A stretch of 64,000 bases of DNA from Sphaerimonospora thailandensis (GCF_016863115.1 NZ_BOOG01000011.1:1-64000); one strand, 5' to 3'. Positions 8,625-16,995 are shown, numbered from the stretch's first letter. Translations and numbers: made by a program. The notes: generated by a model from the letters alone, not told the origin.

Positions 8625-9257
8625 ATGACACACATAGTTTGGGACTGGAACGGCACGCTCTTCCACGACATCGACGCTGTCGTCGAGGCGACGAACGAGA
8701 TCTTCCAGCCGTACGGGCTGGGGCCGTACGACGTGGACGGCTTCCGGGAGGTGTACACCCGGCCGATCTGGGTGGCGTACGAGCGCATGCTCGGCCGGCC
8801 GCTCAGAGACGGCGAGTGGGAGGCGCTCGACCTCGGCTTCCACGAGCACTACCACCGCCTGATGGAGGCGTGCCAGCTCGCCGAGGGCGCCCTGTCGAGC
8901 CTGGGGGCCTGGAAGGACGCCGGACGTACGCAGTCCCTGCTGTCCATGTGGGCCCACGAACGCCTGGTGGGCAAGATCGGCGACCTCGGCATCGACGGGC
9001 ATTTCACCCGGGTCGACGGGCTGCGCTCGGCGGCCGGCGGCACGAAGGCCGAGCACATGGTCGAGCACCTCAAGGCGCTCGACCTGGACCCGGAGAAGGT
9101 GGTCGTCATCGGCGACAGCGTGGACGACGCGCACGCGGCACAGCACGTCGGCGCCCGCGCGATCCTCTATACGGGTGGGATGACCAGGCGGTCGGACCTC
9201 AAGAGCGTCGGCGTTCCGGTCGTCGACTCGCTGTCCGAAGCCCTCGGCCTGGTCTGA
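8625..9257 (+). CDS. HAD-superfamily hydrolase, phosphoglycolate-phosphatase-like
   Basis: A 210-residue HAD protein. Motif I is IVWDWNGTLFHD, keeping the nucleophile Asp but with Asn in place of the second Asp. The Lys region is GGTKAEHMVEHL and motif IV is VVIGDSVDDAHAA. The all-alpha cap spans about residues 20-100. The ATG is preceded by AAGGA at short spacing. Substrate unknown. Confidence 0.78.
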   Translation: MTHIVWDWNGTLFHDIDAVVEATNEIFQPYGLGPYDVDGFREVYTRPIWVAYERMLGRPLRDGEWEALDLGFHEHYHRLMEACQLAEGALSSLGAWKDAGRTQSLLSMWAHERLVGKIGDLGIDGHFTRVDGLRSAAGGTKAEHMVEHLKALDLDPEKVVVIGDSVDDAHAAQHVGARAILYTGGMTRRSDLKSVGVPVVDSLSEALGLV

Positions 9258-9286
9258 CCTCCCAAGACCGGGACTTTGGCAGGGGT

Positions 9287-10051
9287 GTGGGGGCGGGAGC
9301 CGTACGCTTGGGGGGCGAACCACCTTTATCCCCCCCGGAGGCCGCGATCAACCGCCTCGTTCTCTGGAACGTCGATCTCACGCTGGTCGACGTCACGCTC
9401 GTCAGCCGCGACGCCTACGCGGACGCGTTCCGGATGGTCACCGGTCGGCCGCTGGTCAAGCTCGCTCCGGCGATGGGCCGCCCCGACTCCGAGATCATCT
9501 TCGAGACCCTGGCCGTCAACGGCGTCGCCGTCGAGGACCATCACCTGCCGAGGTTCCTCGACGCGCTGACCGTGTCGTTCGCGGACAAGCACCGGCGGCT
9601 GGCGAAGGACGGGCGGATGATGCCGGGGGCCGGGGACGCGCTCAAGGCGGTGTCCCGGCTCGACGGCGTCGTCCAGTCGGTGCTGACGGGGACCATCAAG
9701 GGCAACGCGGTGCACAAGCTCGGGGCGTTCAGGCTGGACAAGTGGATCGACTTCGAGGTCGGCGGCTATGGCGAGGAGGTCTATCCCAAGGCCACGCTGC
9801 TTCAGGTGGCACAGGGCAGGGCCAAGGCCAAGTACGGCTCGGCCTTCACTGCCGGCAACACCGTGCTGATCGGGGATTCCACCCGTGACGTCCAGGCGGC
9901 GCGGATCGGCGGCGCCGGCATGATCGCGGTGGCGTCGGGCCGATCCACGGCCGCCGAGCTGCGGGAGGCGGGCGCCGACATCGTGCTGCCCGACCTGTCC
10001 AACGCCTCCGAGGTCGTCGCCGCCGTCGCCCGCCTCACCACCCTCAGTTGA
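9287..10051 (+). CDS. HAD-fold protein with Asn in place of the nucleophile; start uncertain
   Basis: The conserved part begins NRLVLWNVDLTLVD. HAD motif I normally reads DxDxT, but the first Asp (the phospho-nucleophile) is Asn here, while VLTGTIKGN, EEVYPKATLL and LIGDSTRDVQAA keep the other motifs. The nearest ribosome site, GGAGG at 9337-9341, points to an ATC codon at 9347, where no ATG/GTG/TTG exists. The annotated GTG at 9287 (or TTG at 9308) adds a low-complexity leader. The protein is either a non-catalytic HAD or one with altered chemistry. Confidence 0.68.
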   Translation: MGAGAVRLGGEPPLSPPEAAINRLVLWNVDLTLVDVTLVSRDAYADAFRMVTGRPLVKLAPAMGRPDSEIIFETLAVNGVAVEDHHLPRFLDALTVSFADKHRRLAKDGRMMPGAGDALKAVSRLDGVVQSVLTGTIKGNAVHKLGAFRLDKWIDFEVGGYGEEVYPKATLLQVAQGRAKAKYGSAFTAGNTVLIGDSTRDVQAARIGGAGMIAVASGRSTAAELREAGADIVLPDLSNASEVVAAVARLTTLS

Positions 10052-10186
10052 GCGAGTTGAGGAAGCGGGCCGCGACCGGGGCGGCCGCCCGGATCGCGAT
10101 CGATCACCTCAGGGCTCGTATGTGACAGCCTTTTTATGTTCCGGGGCGATGGTGACATACGCCGATCGGGTCGCGAAGATGGGCTC

Positions 10187-12115
10187 ATGGTTGAGGAAGG
10201 CACCCTGCTGTGGGAACCCACCCCGGATGTCGTACGTAACGCGCGAATCACCCGGTTCATGGAGTGGCTCGGACGTTCCGGCGACTACCAGGACATGTGG
10301 CAGTGGTCGGTCGAGTCTCCGGCCGACTTCTGGACGTCGATCTGGGACTACTTCGAGGTGATCGGCGATCGTGGTGACGGGCCCGTCATCAGTGGAACGA
10401 TGCCGGACGCCGAATGGTTCAGCGGGGCGACCGTCAATTACGCCGCCAACGCCCTGCGCGGTGACGACCCCGACCGCCTTGCCGTGATTTTTCGGGATGA
10501 AGCGGGCAACCGGCGGACGTACACGCTCGGTGAGCTCCGCGACGAGGTCGGCCGGGTCCGGGCCGGGCTCCTGCGGCTGGGCGTCGGACGCGGTGACCGG
10601 GTCGCGGCGTACGTCCCCAACGTTCTCGAGGCGCTCATCGCCTTCCTGGCCACCGCCTCGCTCGGTGCCATCTGGTCGTCCTGCTCCCCGGACTTCGGCG
10701 CGCCGAGCGTGACCGACCGTTTCACCCAGATCGAGCCGAAGGTGCTGATCGCGGTGGACGGCTACCGTTACGGCGGCAGGCCGTACGACCGGTCGGAGGT
10801 GGTGCGTGAGATCGCCGCCAAGCTGCCCACGCTCAAGGCCACCGTGTGGATCACGTCGGCGGATGCCGTACCGGGTGGTGGGGACGACCTGAGTTGGGAG
10901 GAGTTGCGGGCCGAGGCCGGTGCCGGATTGGAGTTCGAGCCCGTTCCGTTCGATCATCCGCTGTGGGTGCTGTACTCGTCGGGCACGACCGGCCTGCCCA
11001 AGCCCATCGTCCACGGCCACGGCGGGATCGTGCTCGAGCACCTCAAGTCGCTCTCCTTCCACCAGGACCTCGGCGAGGGCGACGTGTTCTTCTGGTACAC
11101 CACCACCGGCTGGATGATGTGGAACTACCTCATCGGCGGCCTGCTGGCAGGCTGCGCGGTCGTGCTCTACGACGGCAGCGCGGCGCACCCCGAGACGGAC
11201 GCGCTGTGGCGGGTGACGGCGGAGGAGGGCGTGACCTACTTCGGCACCGGCGCGCCCTACCTGGTGGCCTCGATGAAGGCGGGCCTGAAGCCGTCCGGAC
11301 TGGAGCGGCTGCGCGGCATCGGGTCGACCGGCTCGCCGCTGCCGCCCGAGGGATTCGCCTGGGTCTACGCGGATGTGAAGCCCGACGTGCAGCTCGGCTC
11401 GTTCTCCGGCGGCACGGACGTGTGCACGGGGTTCGTGGGCGCGGTGCCGCTGCTGCCGATCCGGGCCGGCGTGATCCCGTGCCGCTGCCTCGGCGCCTCC
11501 GTCGAGTCCTTCGACCCGGCCGGTGATGCGGTGGTCGGCGAGGTGGGGGAGTTGGTGGTCACCCGGCCGATGCCCTCGATGCCGGTGATGTTCTGGAACG
11601 ACCCGTCCGGCGACCGGTACCGGGAGTCGTACTTCGCGGACTATCCGGGCATCTGGCGGCACGGCGACTGGATCAAGATCCTCCCGGACGGCGGCTGCGT
11701 CATCTACGGCCGCTCCGACTCGACGCTCAACCGCGGCGGCGTCCGCATGGGCACCAGCGAGTTCTACCGGATCGTCGAGCGCTTCGAGGAGATCGCCGAC
11801 AGCCTGGTGATCGACACGGGCCGTCTGGGCCAGGAGGGCAGGCTGCTGCTCTACGTCACGCTCGCCGACGGCGCGACGCTCTCCAACGAGCTCATCTCGC
11901 GACTGCGTACGGCCCTGCGCGGCGAGTTGTCGCCGCGGCACGTGCCGGACGAGATCCACGCGGTCCCCGGCATCCCGCGCACGCTGTCCGGCAAGAAGTT
12001 GGAGATCCCGGTACGGAAGATCCTCCTCGGTACCCCCGTCGAGCAGGCCGCCAACCCCGACTCCATGGCCAACCCCGAGGTCCTCCGCCACTTCGTGCCC
12101 GAACCCGCGGGCTGA
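10187..12115 (+). CDS. Acetoacetate--CoA ligase (acetoacetyl-CoA synthetase)
   Basis: A 642-residue ANL-superfamily enzyme that activates acetoacetate to acetoacetyl-CoA via the AMP ester. Seen are the N-terminal ACAS region (MWQWSVESPADFWTSIWDYF), the P-loop YSSGTTGLPKPIVHGH (about 264-279), the hinge GRSDSTLNRGGVRMG and the C-terminal catalytic Lys in RTLSGKKLEIPVRK. The length is right for the family. The ATG at 10187 is preferred to an upstream ATG at 10136, which lies within a region of short inverted repeats. It appears to be a single-gene transcript. Confidence 0.9.
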   Translation: MVEEGTLLWEPTPDVVRNARITRFMEWLGRSGDYQDMWQWSVESPADFWTSIWDYFEVIGDRGDGPVISGTMPDAEWFSGATVNYAANALRGDDPDRLAVIFRDEAGNRRTYTLGELRDEVGRVRAGLLRLGVGRGDRVAAYVPNVLEALIAFLATASLGAIWSSCSPDFGAPSVTDRFTQIEPKVLIAVDGYRYGGRPYDRSEVVREIAAKLPTLKATVWITSADAVPGGGDDLSWEELRAEAGAGLEFEPVPFDHPLWVLYSSGTTGLPKPIVHGHGGIVLEHLKSLSFHQDLGEGDVFFWYTTTGWMMWNYLIGGLLAGCAVVLYDGSAAHPETDALWRVTAEEGVTYFGTGAPYLVASMKAGLKPSGLERLRGIGSTGSPLPPEGFAWVYADVKPDVQLGSFSGGTDVCTGFVGAVPLLPIRAGVIPCRCLGASVESFDPAGDAVVGEVGELVVTRPMPSMPVMFWNDPSGDRYRESYFADYPGIWRHGDWIKILPDGGCVIYGRSDSTLNRGGVRMGTSEFYRIVERFEEIADSLVIDTGRLGQEGRLLLYVTLADGATLSNELISRLRTALRGELSPRHVPDEIHAVPGIPRTLSGKKLEIPVRKILLGTPVEQAANPDSMANPEVLRHFVPEPAG

Positions 12116-12128
12116 CCCGCAGCGTGCT

Positions 12129-12178
12129 GTTATAAGTACACTTCTAAGAAGCTCGGTTATTAGAAGTGTACTTATAAC
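12129..12178. repeat. AT-rich perfect inverted repeat (19-bp arms, 12-nt loop) before the ATPase gene
   Basis: The left arm GTTATAAGTACACTTCTAA (12129-12147) is the exact reverse complement of 12160-12178. It is strikingly AT-rich against the surrounding GC-rich DNA and ends 15 bp before the ATPase start. The right arm contains TTATAAC, which could serve as a -10 element, so the repeat may be an operator over the promoter. It could equally be an end or target of a mobile unit. Confidence 0.75.
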
Positions 12179-12193
12179 CACGGGGGTGGCCTG

Positions 12194-13648
12194 ATGAAGC
12201 CCGAGTACGTCTTCGACCGAGACCGGGAGTGGGCGGCCCTGGAGCGCTTCGCGACCTCCCTGGGCGACGAGATGCGACTGGCCGTCGTGAGCGGCCGCCG
12301 TCGGCAGGGTAAGACCTTCCTCCTGCAGGCCCTCGCGGACACGCTGAACGGCTTCTACTTCGTGGCCGTCGAGTCCACCTCCCCCGATGCCCTCCGCCAG
12401 TTCGGCACCGCGGTGGCGAGCTATCTCGGCGTGGAGGGAACGCTGGCGTTCGGGAGCTGGGACGAGGCCATCACCTATCTCTTGGACCACTGCCCAGATC
12501 GGCTGATCGTCATCGACGAGTTCCCGTATCTGGTGAAGGCCGATCCGGTGATCCCCTCGATCCTGCAACGTGAGATCGACGCGCGGGGGGTCGGCACTCG
12601 GGGGGTGCACCGGGGTTCCGGCAGCCGGGTCCGCCTGGTCCTCGCCGGCTCCGCGATGTCCGTGATGGGCAAGCTCCTGGCCGGCCAGGCCCCGTTGAGG
12701 GGACGGGCATCACTCGATCTGGTCGTACAGCCGTTCGACTATCGGATGGCGAGGCAGTTCTGGGGGATGTCGGATCCGCGGCTCGCGCTCCAGGTCAACG
12801 CGATCGTCGGGGGGACTCCGGCGTACCGGACCCGGTTCGTCGACCACGAGGCCCCGGGAGACGACCTCGACGACTGGGTGATCAGGCGGGTGCTCAGCCC
12901 GGAGACGCCGCTGTTCCGCGAGGCCAGATATCTGCTGTCCAACGAGATGGAGATCCGTGACGAGGCGCTCTACCACGCCGTCCTGGGCGCGATCGCCGCC
13001 GGCAACAACACGCGGGGCGGCATCGCGGGACACATGGAACGCAAGTCGACGGACATCGCTCATCCGCTCGCGGTGCTGGAGGACTGCCAGCTGATCCGCA
13101 AGGAGATCGACCCGATCAGGAAACGCTCCGTCTACCGCGTCGCGGAGCCGCTCGTGACCTTCTACGAGGCGGTCATGCGGCCGGCGTGGAGCCAGCTTGA
13201 AAGAGGCTGGGGGGACAGGGTGTGGCAGGGCTCCCGGGCCCGATTCGCCTCCCAGGTGGTCGGCCCGCATTTCGAGCACGTGTGTCGCCAGTTCGCGCGC
13301 GGCCGCGAATGGGGCGGTGAGTTCGCGTCGGAGGTCGCCGCGGGTGTCGCGCCCGGCAGCGGCAGGGGGCAGAACATCGAGGTGGACGTGATCGTGCTCG
13401 CTCCGCAGGACGGCAACCACAAACGCCGGCTCCTTTCGGCTGGCGAGGCGAAGTGGTCGGGGATCATGACGCTCGGCCATCTGAGGCGGCTTGAGCAGGC
13501 CAGGGACCAACTGCACGTCCGGGGCCTGGACACCCGGGACACGGTGCTCGCCCTCTACAGCGGCGCCGGCTTCGACCCCGCGCTCACCGAGGCCGCCGCC
13601 CGCGACCCGCACATCCTCCTGGTCGATCTCCCCGCCCTGTACGGCTGA
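12194..13648 (+). CDS. Archaeal-type (SWACOS) ATPase with a DUF234/PD-(D/E)XK-like C-terminal domain
   Basis: A 484-residue protein of the archaeal-ATPase/DUF234 group. The Walker A region is VVSGRRRQGKT (Lys40), Walker B is LIVIDEFPYL (Asp108-Glu109), and a sensor-like VRLVLAGSAMSVM follows. After a winged-helix region (about 250-320) the C-terminus carries EVDVIVL (Asp398) and LLSAGEAKW (Glu418-x-Lys420), the D...ExK pattern of PD-(D/E)XK nucleases. The cellular role of the family is unknown; relatives are often linked to mobile DNA. The start has GGGGGTGG upstream, right after the long inverted repeat. The gene stands alone. Confidence 0.78.
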   Translation: MKPEYVFDRDREWAALERFATSLGDEMRLAVVSGRRRQGKTFLLQALADTLNGFYFVAVESTSPDALRQFGTAVASYLGVEGTLAFGSWDEAITYLLDHCPDRLIVIDEFPYLVKADPVIPSILQREIDARGVGTRGVHRGSGSRVRLVLAGSAMSVMGKLLAGQAPLRGRASLDLVVQPFDYRMARQFWGMSDPRLALQVNAIVGGTPAYRTRFVDHEAPGDDLDDWVIRRVLSPETPLFREARYLLSNEMEIRDEALYHAVLGAIAAGNNTRGGIAGHMERKSTDIAHPLAVLEDCQLIRKEIDPIRKRSVYRVAEPLVTFYEAVMRPAWSQLERGWGDRVWQGSRARFASQVVGPHFEHVCRQFARGREWGGEFASEVAAGVAPGSGRGQNIEVDVIVLAPQDGNHKRRLLSAGEAKWSGIMTLGHLRRLEQARDQLHVRGLDTRDTVLALYSGAGFDPALTEAAARDPHILLVDLPALYG

Positions 13649-13692
13649 GCCGCCGGTGCTCAGCAGCGTGACAATGGCCGCTTCGCGGTGGG

Positions 13693-15180
13693 TCAGATGC
13701 CCTGGGGGAGGCGGAACAGGCGGTCGGGGTCGTAGACGGCCTTGACCCGGGCCAGCCGGGCGGCGTTCGCGCCGTAGTACTGCCGCCGCCAGTCCGCCAA
13801 CTCGGGGTCGATGTAGTTGACATAGGCGTGGTCGCCGAAGTGCGGCCGCATCGCCGCGTGCGCCGCACGCGCCCAGGCGGAGGCCCCCGTCATGTGGGCG
13901 TAGTACTGCACGGTGAACAGCGCGCGGCGGTGGGGGAAGGCGGTCGCGTCCGGCCGCACGCGGCCGATCGCGCCGCCGAGCGCGTCGAGCAGCACCGAGT
14001 GCCGACCAGCCGAGGCCACCTGCCTGATCAGCGCCTTGATCCCGGCCGGCGACAGCGGTGCGTACGCGATGTGCGACTTGGCGGTGAACGCGTCGCGGAC
14101 GAGCCGTCCCTTCGAGGTCTCCCCGGGAAGCGAGCCGGGCCGGTGGCACTGCGCGACCGACAGACCGGAGCACCCGGCCATGACCATCATCGCGTGATCG
14201 TACGGCGACTGCGCCACATAGCGGCTCGACGGGCCGGCGCCCACGCGGTCCACCAGCGTCCGCAGCAGCCGTTCGCACCCGGACTTTCCTCCGACGTAGA
14301 GGCCGCCGACCATGACATCGGGCGACGGGTCATGGTCGAGGTGGAGGTTCGACCACAGTTCGTCCGGCGCGTACGGCGCCCACGCCTGCCAGGCCCGCAG
14401 CACGGCCGCCGCCCTGGACCAGGGCCAGTGCAGGAAGAACAGCGTGACGTCCCGGGTGGCGTGGGTGCGGAAGGTGAACGACGTCGCCACGCCGAAGTTG
14501 CCGCCGCCGCCTCCACGTGAGGCCCAGAAGAGGTCGGAGTTCGAGGTGGCCGAGCAGGTCAGCGTCCGCCCGTCGGCCGTCACGATCCGCACGGATTCCA
14601 GCACGTCACAGGTCAGGCCGTACTTCCTGGAAACGACGCCGAGGCCGCCGCCGAGCGTGAGCCCGGCGACGCCGACGGTCGGGCAGGAGCCGGCCGGGAT
14701 GCTCACCCCGTGCGCGGCGAGCTTGGCGTAGACGTCGACGAGCCGGGCGCCCGCGCCGATCGTGGCGTGGCCGCCCGAGTAGGAGACCTTGCTCATCGGC
14801 GACACGTCGATGACCAGCCCGTTCCGGGAGGTCGACCAGCCCGCGTAGCTGTGCCCGCCCGATCTGGAGGTCACCGGCACCCCGAACCGCCGGGCGAACG
14901 CCACGCACTCGGCCACGTCGGCCGCCGTCGAGCAGTAGGCGATGCCCGCCGGCCGCACCGAGTCGTACGCGCTGTTGAACAGGCGGCGGGCCGGGTCGTA
15001 GGAGGCGTCCCCGGGCCGGATCAGGCGCCCGTCGAGGCCGCGTCCCAGCGCCGCCCACTCGGCCACGCTCGCGCCGCTCGCTGACAGGCCGCCGGCCGTC
15101 GCGGTGCCGCATGCGGCCGTGCCGTACGCGAGAACGGTCCCGGCCATCGCCGAGACGCGCAGGAAATTCCGCCTGTCCAT
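13693..15180 (-). CDS. Secreted FAD-dependent oxidoreductase, berberine-bridge-enzyme type (Tat signal)
   Basis: A 495-residue flavoprotein with a twin-arginine signal (MDRRNFLRVSAMAG), so it is predicted to be exported folded. The PCMH FAD domain holds RSGGHSYAG with His110 and GSCPTVGVAGLTLGGG with Cys166, the pair that links FAD bicovalently in BBE-type oxidases. The C-terminal BBE motif is YVNYIDPELADWRRQYYG. It probably oxidises a sugar or secondary metabolite; the substrate is unknown. A relic of a closely similar gene lies at 16424-16505, so the locus once held two copies. Confidence 0.86.
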   Translation of the reverse strand: MDRRNFLRVSAMAGTVLAYGTAACGTATAGGLSASGASVAEWAALGRGLDGRLIRPGDASYDPARRLFNSAYDSVRPAGIAYCSTAADVAECVAFARRFGVPVTSRSGGHSYAGWSTSRNGLVIDVSPMSKVSYSGGHATIGAGARLVDVYAKLAAHGVSIPAGSCPTVGVAGLTLGGGLGVVSRKYGLTCDVLESVRIVTADGRTLTCSATSNSDLFWASRGGGGGNFGVATSFTFRTHATRDVTLFFLHWPWSRAAAVLRAWQAWAPYAPDELWSNLHLDHDPSPDVMVGGLYVGGKSGCERLLRTLVDRVGAGPSSRYVAQSPYDHAMMVMAGCSGLSVAQCHRPGSLPGETSKGRLVRDAFTAKSHIAYAPLSPAGIKALIRQVASAGRHSVLLDALGGAIGRVRPDATAFPHRRALFTVQYYAHMTGASAWARAAHAAMRPHFGDHAYVNYIDPELADWRRQYYGANAARLARVKAVYDPDRLFRLPQGI

Positions 15181-15293
15181 GCTGGGTCACTCTCCGAGGT
15201 GTCGATCTACCTCGTTGAGACGCCCGATGATCCGGCCAGGTTGGTCACATCTCCATCACCCCCGTGGGGTCTCACCCCCCCCGTGATCTCGCA

Positions 15294-15995
15294 CTAGCTC
15301 TGTCGGGGATCGAGAGACCACCAGGAATAGAACGTCACGGTGAGGCCGGTGGCGACGGTGCCGACAAGCAGGATCGCGGTGAGTGCCGGAACCGGCAGCA
15401 CGAAGCCGAACGCCAGCATGATCAGTCCCAGCCCGGCGAACATCCGTCCGGCCATTCGCTGGGCGCGTGGCGTGATCTGTAGGTCCTGTGCCGCCTGTCG
15501 ACCGCCCGTGCCGGTGGCCGAGCCGCCTCGGATCTTCGGGAGGTAGTTGCCGAGCAGCAGGTAGAGAATGCCCACCCCCGCGAAGGCGACGCGAACGACG
15601 GGGATCTCACCGCCGGTGGCATTGATGATGATCGCGCCGTGGCCACCTAAGAACAGGAGGAGCAGGCCCATCCAGACGGCCGTCATGAAGCGCGCCCTGG
15701 CCGCCATTTCCTGCCGGGGGATCAGAAACGGCAGGGCGGCGAACAGGGCGCTGACGGCGAGCATGACCAGTGGGAGTTCGACGAGAGCGCCGGTTTTGCC
15801 GCTGAAGCCGTCAGCCGTCCCGGAGCCATTCCAGTGGGTGGGGATCCGGGCGTCTTCCGGGATATGGATCCATCCCCAGATGGATACGCCTGCCGAAGCC
15901 AGTAAGGCGACGGCCGTACCGATGAGCCCGCGACGAAGGTAACGGCGCTTGCTGTCGGTGGATTCGGAGGATTCGGTGGATTCGTCAGTCGTCAT
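15294..15995 (-). CDS. SdpI/DUF1648-family membrane protein
   Basis: A 233-residue membrane protein with a Ser/Glu-rich cytoplasmic head and about six hydrophobic segments. The DUF1648 motif IPTHWNGSGTADGF follows the first helix, and the C-terminal part matches SdpI-type proteins. In Bacillus SdpI gives immunity to the SdpC toxin and sequesters SdpR. The ATG at 15995 is chosen for its GAGAGGAG site; an earlier ATG at 16010 lies inside the regulator gene. Start and upstream stop overlap by 11 bp, so the pair is coupled. No SdpC-like toxin gene is seen nearby. Confidence 0.8.
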   Translation of the reverse strand: MTTDESTESSESTDSKRRYLRRGLIGTAVALLASAGVSIWGWIHIPEDARIPTHWNGSGTADGFSGKTGALVELPLVMLAVSALFAALPFLIPRQEMAARARFMTAVWMGLLLLFLGGHGAIIINATGGEIPVVRVAFAGVGILYLLLGNYLPKIRGGSATGTGGRQAAQDLQITPRAQRMAGRMFAGLGLIMLAFGFVLPVPALTAILLVGTVATGLTVTFYSWWSLDPRQS

Positions 15996-16269
15996 CGACA
16001 CTCCTCTCACTCCCGATCCTGAACATTTCGAGGAGTGCGCCCAGCGCCTCCTCCAGCAGGGACAGATGCAGGTGGTACACGATCGATGTCCCGTGCCGCT
16101 CGCCGTAGATCAGGCCCGCTTCCCGTAGCAGGCGAAGGTGGCCGGACAGGGTCGGCTTGGCGATGTCGAAGTGCTCGGCGAGCTCGCCGGCCGACCGTTC
16201 GCGCCGGCGCAGCAGCGCGATGATCTGGCGGCGGGTCGGGTGGGCGAGTGCTTCGTAGACCCTGTTCAT
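15985..16269 (-). CDS. ArsR-family regulator, SdpR-like
   Basis: A 94-residue winged-helix repressor (LAHPTRRQIIALLRRRERSAGELAEHF, then KPTLSGHLRLLREAGLI). It lacks the metal-binding Cys motifs of ArsR/SmtB, like SdpR, which is an autorepressor of the sdpRI operon. It overlaps the SdpI-like gene. The perfect palindrome at 16313-16326, 44 bp upstream of its start, is the obvious operator candidate. Confidence 0.83.
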   Translation of the reverse strand: MNRVYEALAHPTRRQIIALLRRRERSAGELAEHFDIAKPTLSGHLRLLREAGLIYGERHGTSIVYHLHLSLLEEALGALLEMFRIGSERSVDDD

Positions 16270-16312
16270 CGTGTTCGGCGGTGGTTTCCGGGCTCTTCCA
16301 CGGGTTCTTTCC

Positions 16313-16326
16313 TAGTTAGCTAACTA
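16313..16326. promoter_or_regulatory. Perfect 14-bp palindrome, likely operator of the SdpR-like repressor
   Basis: TAGTTAGCTAACTA is fully self-complementary, AT-rich in a GC-rich region, and sits just upstream of the ArsR-type gene, next to AT-rich DNA (AAATTAATATCC) that could hold the promoter. This fits autoregulation by binding over the promoter. Binding itself is inferred. Confidence 0.6.
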
Positions 16327-16423
16327 CCAAATTAATATCCACAAGATCTTCTGTCCAGCCGTAGCCGTCCGGTCACGTTAACGGCGTGCCGATTCGAAGT
16401 CGATGCGGCTGTGGGTGATGAGC

Positions 16424-16505
16424 CGGGCCCGGCACCGATCATGGCGTGACCTCGGGTGAAAGAGGCCGTGCTCATCGGTGACAGGTCGATGACGAGCCCG
16501 TTCTG
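16424..16505 (-). pseudogene. Relic of a second BBE-type FAD oxidase
   Basis: On the minus strand this stretch reads QNGLVIDLSPMS, a short divergent part, then GHAMIGAGPG. It matches RNGLVIDVSPMS...GHATIGAGAR in the intact FAD oxidase at 13693-15180 (about 18 of 27 residues identical). The flanking frames show no further similarity, so only about 27 codons survive. It indicates loss of a tandem or inserted paralogue between the SdpRI and DoxX genes. Confidence 0.6.
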
Positions 16506-16517
16506 TACGCGTTCGCC

Positions 16518-16937
16518 TCAGGCGCGCGAGCTGACTCGCCGCTGCCAGAGAGTGTCGAGGGCGAGCGTGCCGCCACCGCTGAAGCCGATCGCCAACGCCG
16601 CCACGGCGAGGGCGAGGACGTACTCGTATCCGCCCTCGCCCACCGAGAAGCCGTTGGCTCCGTGAACGAAGACGATCGCACCGAGCATGTTGAGCGCGAG
16701 CAGGGTTCCGACGACCGGCAGGACGGCGCCCAGGATGAGGGCGAGGCCGCCGGCCACCTCCAGTACGGCGACTGCCGGTGCTGCCAGCCCGGGTAGCGGA
16801 ACCCCGATCTGCTCGAAGAACGCCGTGGTTCCGGGCAGTCCCATGGTCGTGAACTTCTGCCAGCCGTGCATGAGGAAGATGACCCCGATGCCGACCCGGC
16901 CGATCAGTAAGGCGATGGGGCGAATCTGAGCGAGCAT
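16518..16937 (-). CDS. DoxX-family membrane protein
   Basis: A 139-residue protein with four hydrophobic helices and the DoxX signature LLIGRVGIGVIFLMHGWQKF near the N-terminus. DoxX proteins form membrane oxidoreductase-type complexes linked to thiol or oxidative stress, but the precise role is unclear. The ATG at 16937 has AAAGGAG upstream; an upstream ATG at 16997 would put the operators inside the gene. It is divergent from a MarR gene, with two near-identical palindromes in between. Confidence 0.85.
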   Translation of the reverse strand: MLAQIRPIALLIGRVGIGVIFLMHGWQKFTTMGLPGTTAFFEQIGVPLPGLAAPAVAVLEVAGGLALILGAVLPVVGTLLALNMLGAIVFVHGANGFSVGEGGYEYVLALAVAALAIGFSGGGTLALDTLWQRRVSSRA

Positions 16938-16952
16938 GCGCTGACTCCTTTC

Positions 16953-16995
16953 GTTCGAATTTGAACGGATCTTAGTTGATGGTTCAAATTTGAAC
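16953..16995. promoter_or_regulatory. Twin MarR-type operators between doxX and marR
   Basis: Two copies of a 14-bp palindrome: GTTCGAATTTGAAC (16953-16966, one base off symmetry) and GTTCAAATTTGAAC (16982-16995, perfect). Their centres are 29 bp apart. The first lies 15 bp upstream of the doxX start and the second lies just upstream of the -10 element of marR. This layout suggests that the MarR protein represses both divergent genes. Confidence 0.75.

Noticed and set aside
10117-10161. CGTATGT...ACATACG inverted repeat before acetoacetyl-CoA synthetase
   Set aside because: Arms of only 7 bp separated by 31 bp; likely chance.
10109-12610. Long open frame (833 codons) on the minus strand opposite acetoacetyl-CoA synthetase
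   Set aside because: It mirrors the GC-rich third-position bias of the plus-strand gene, has no known domain and lacks a ribosome site.
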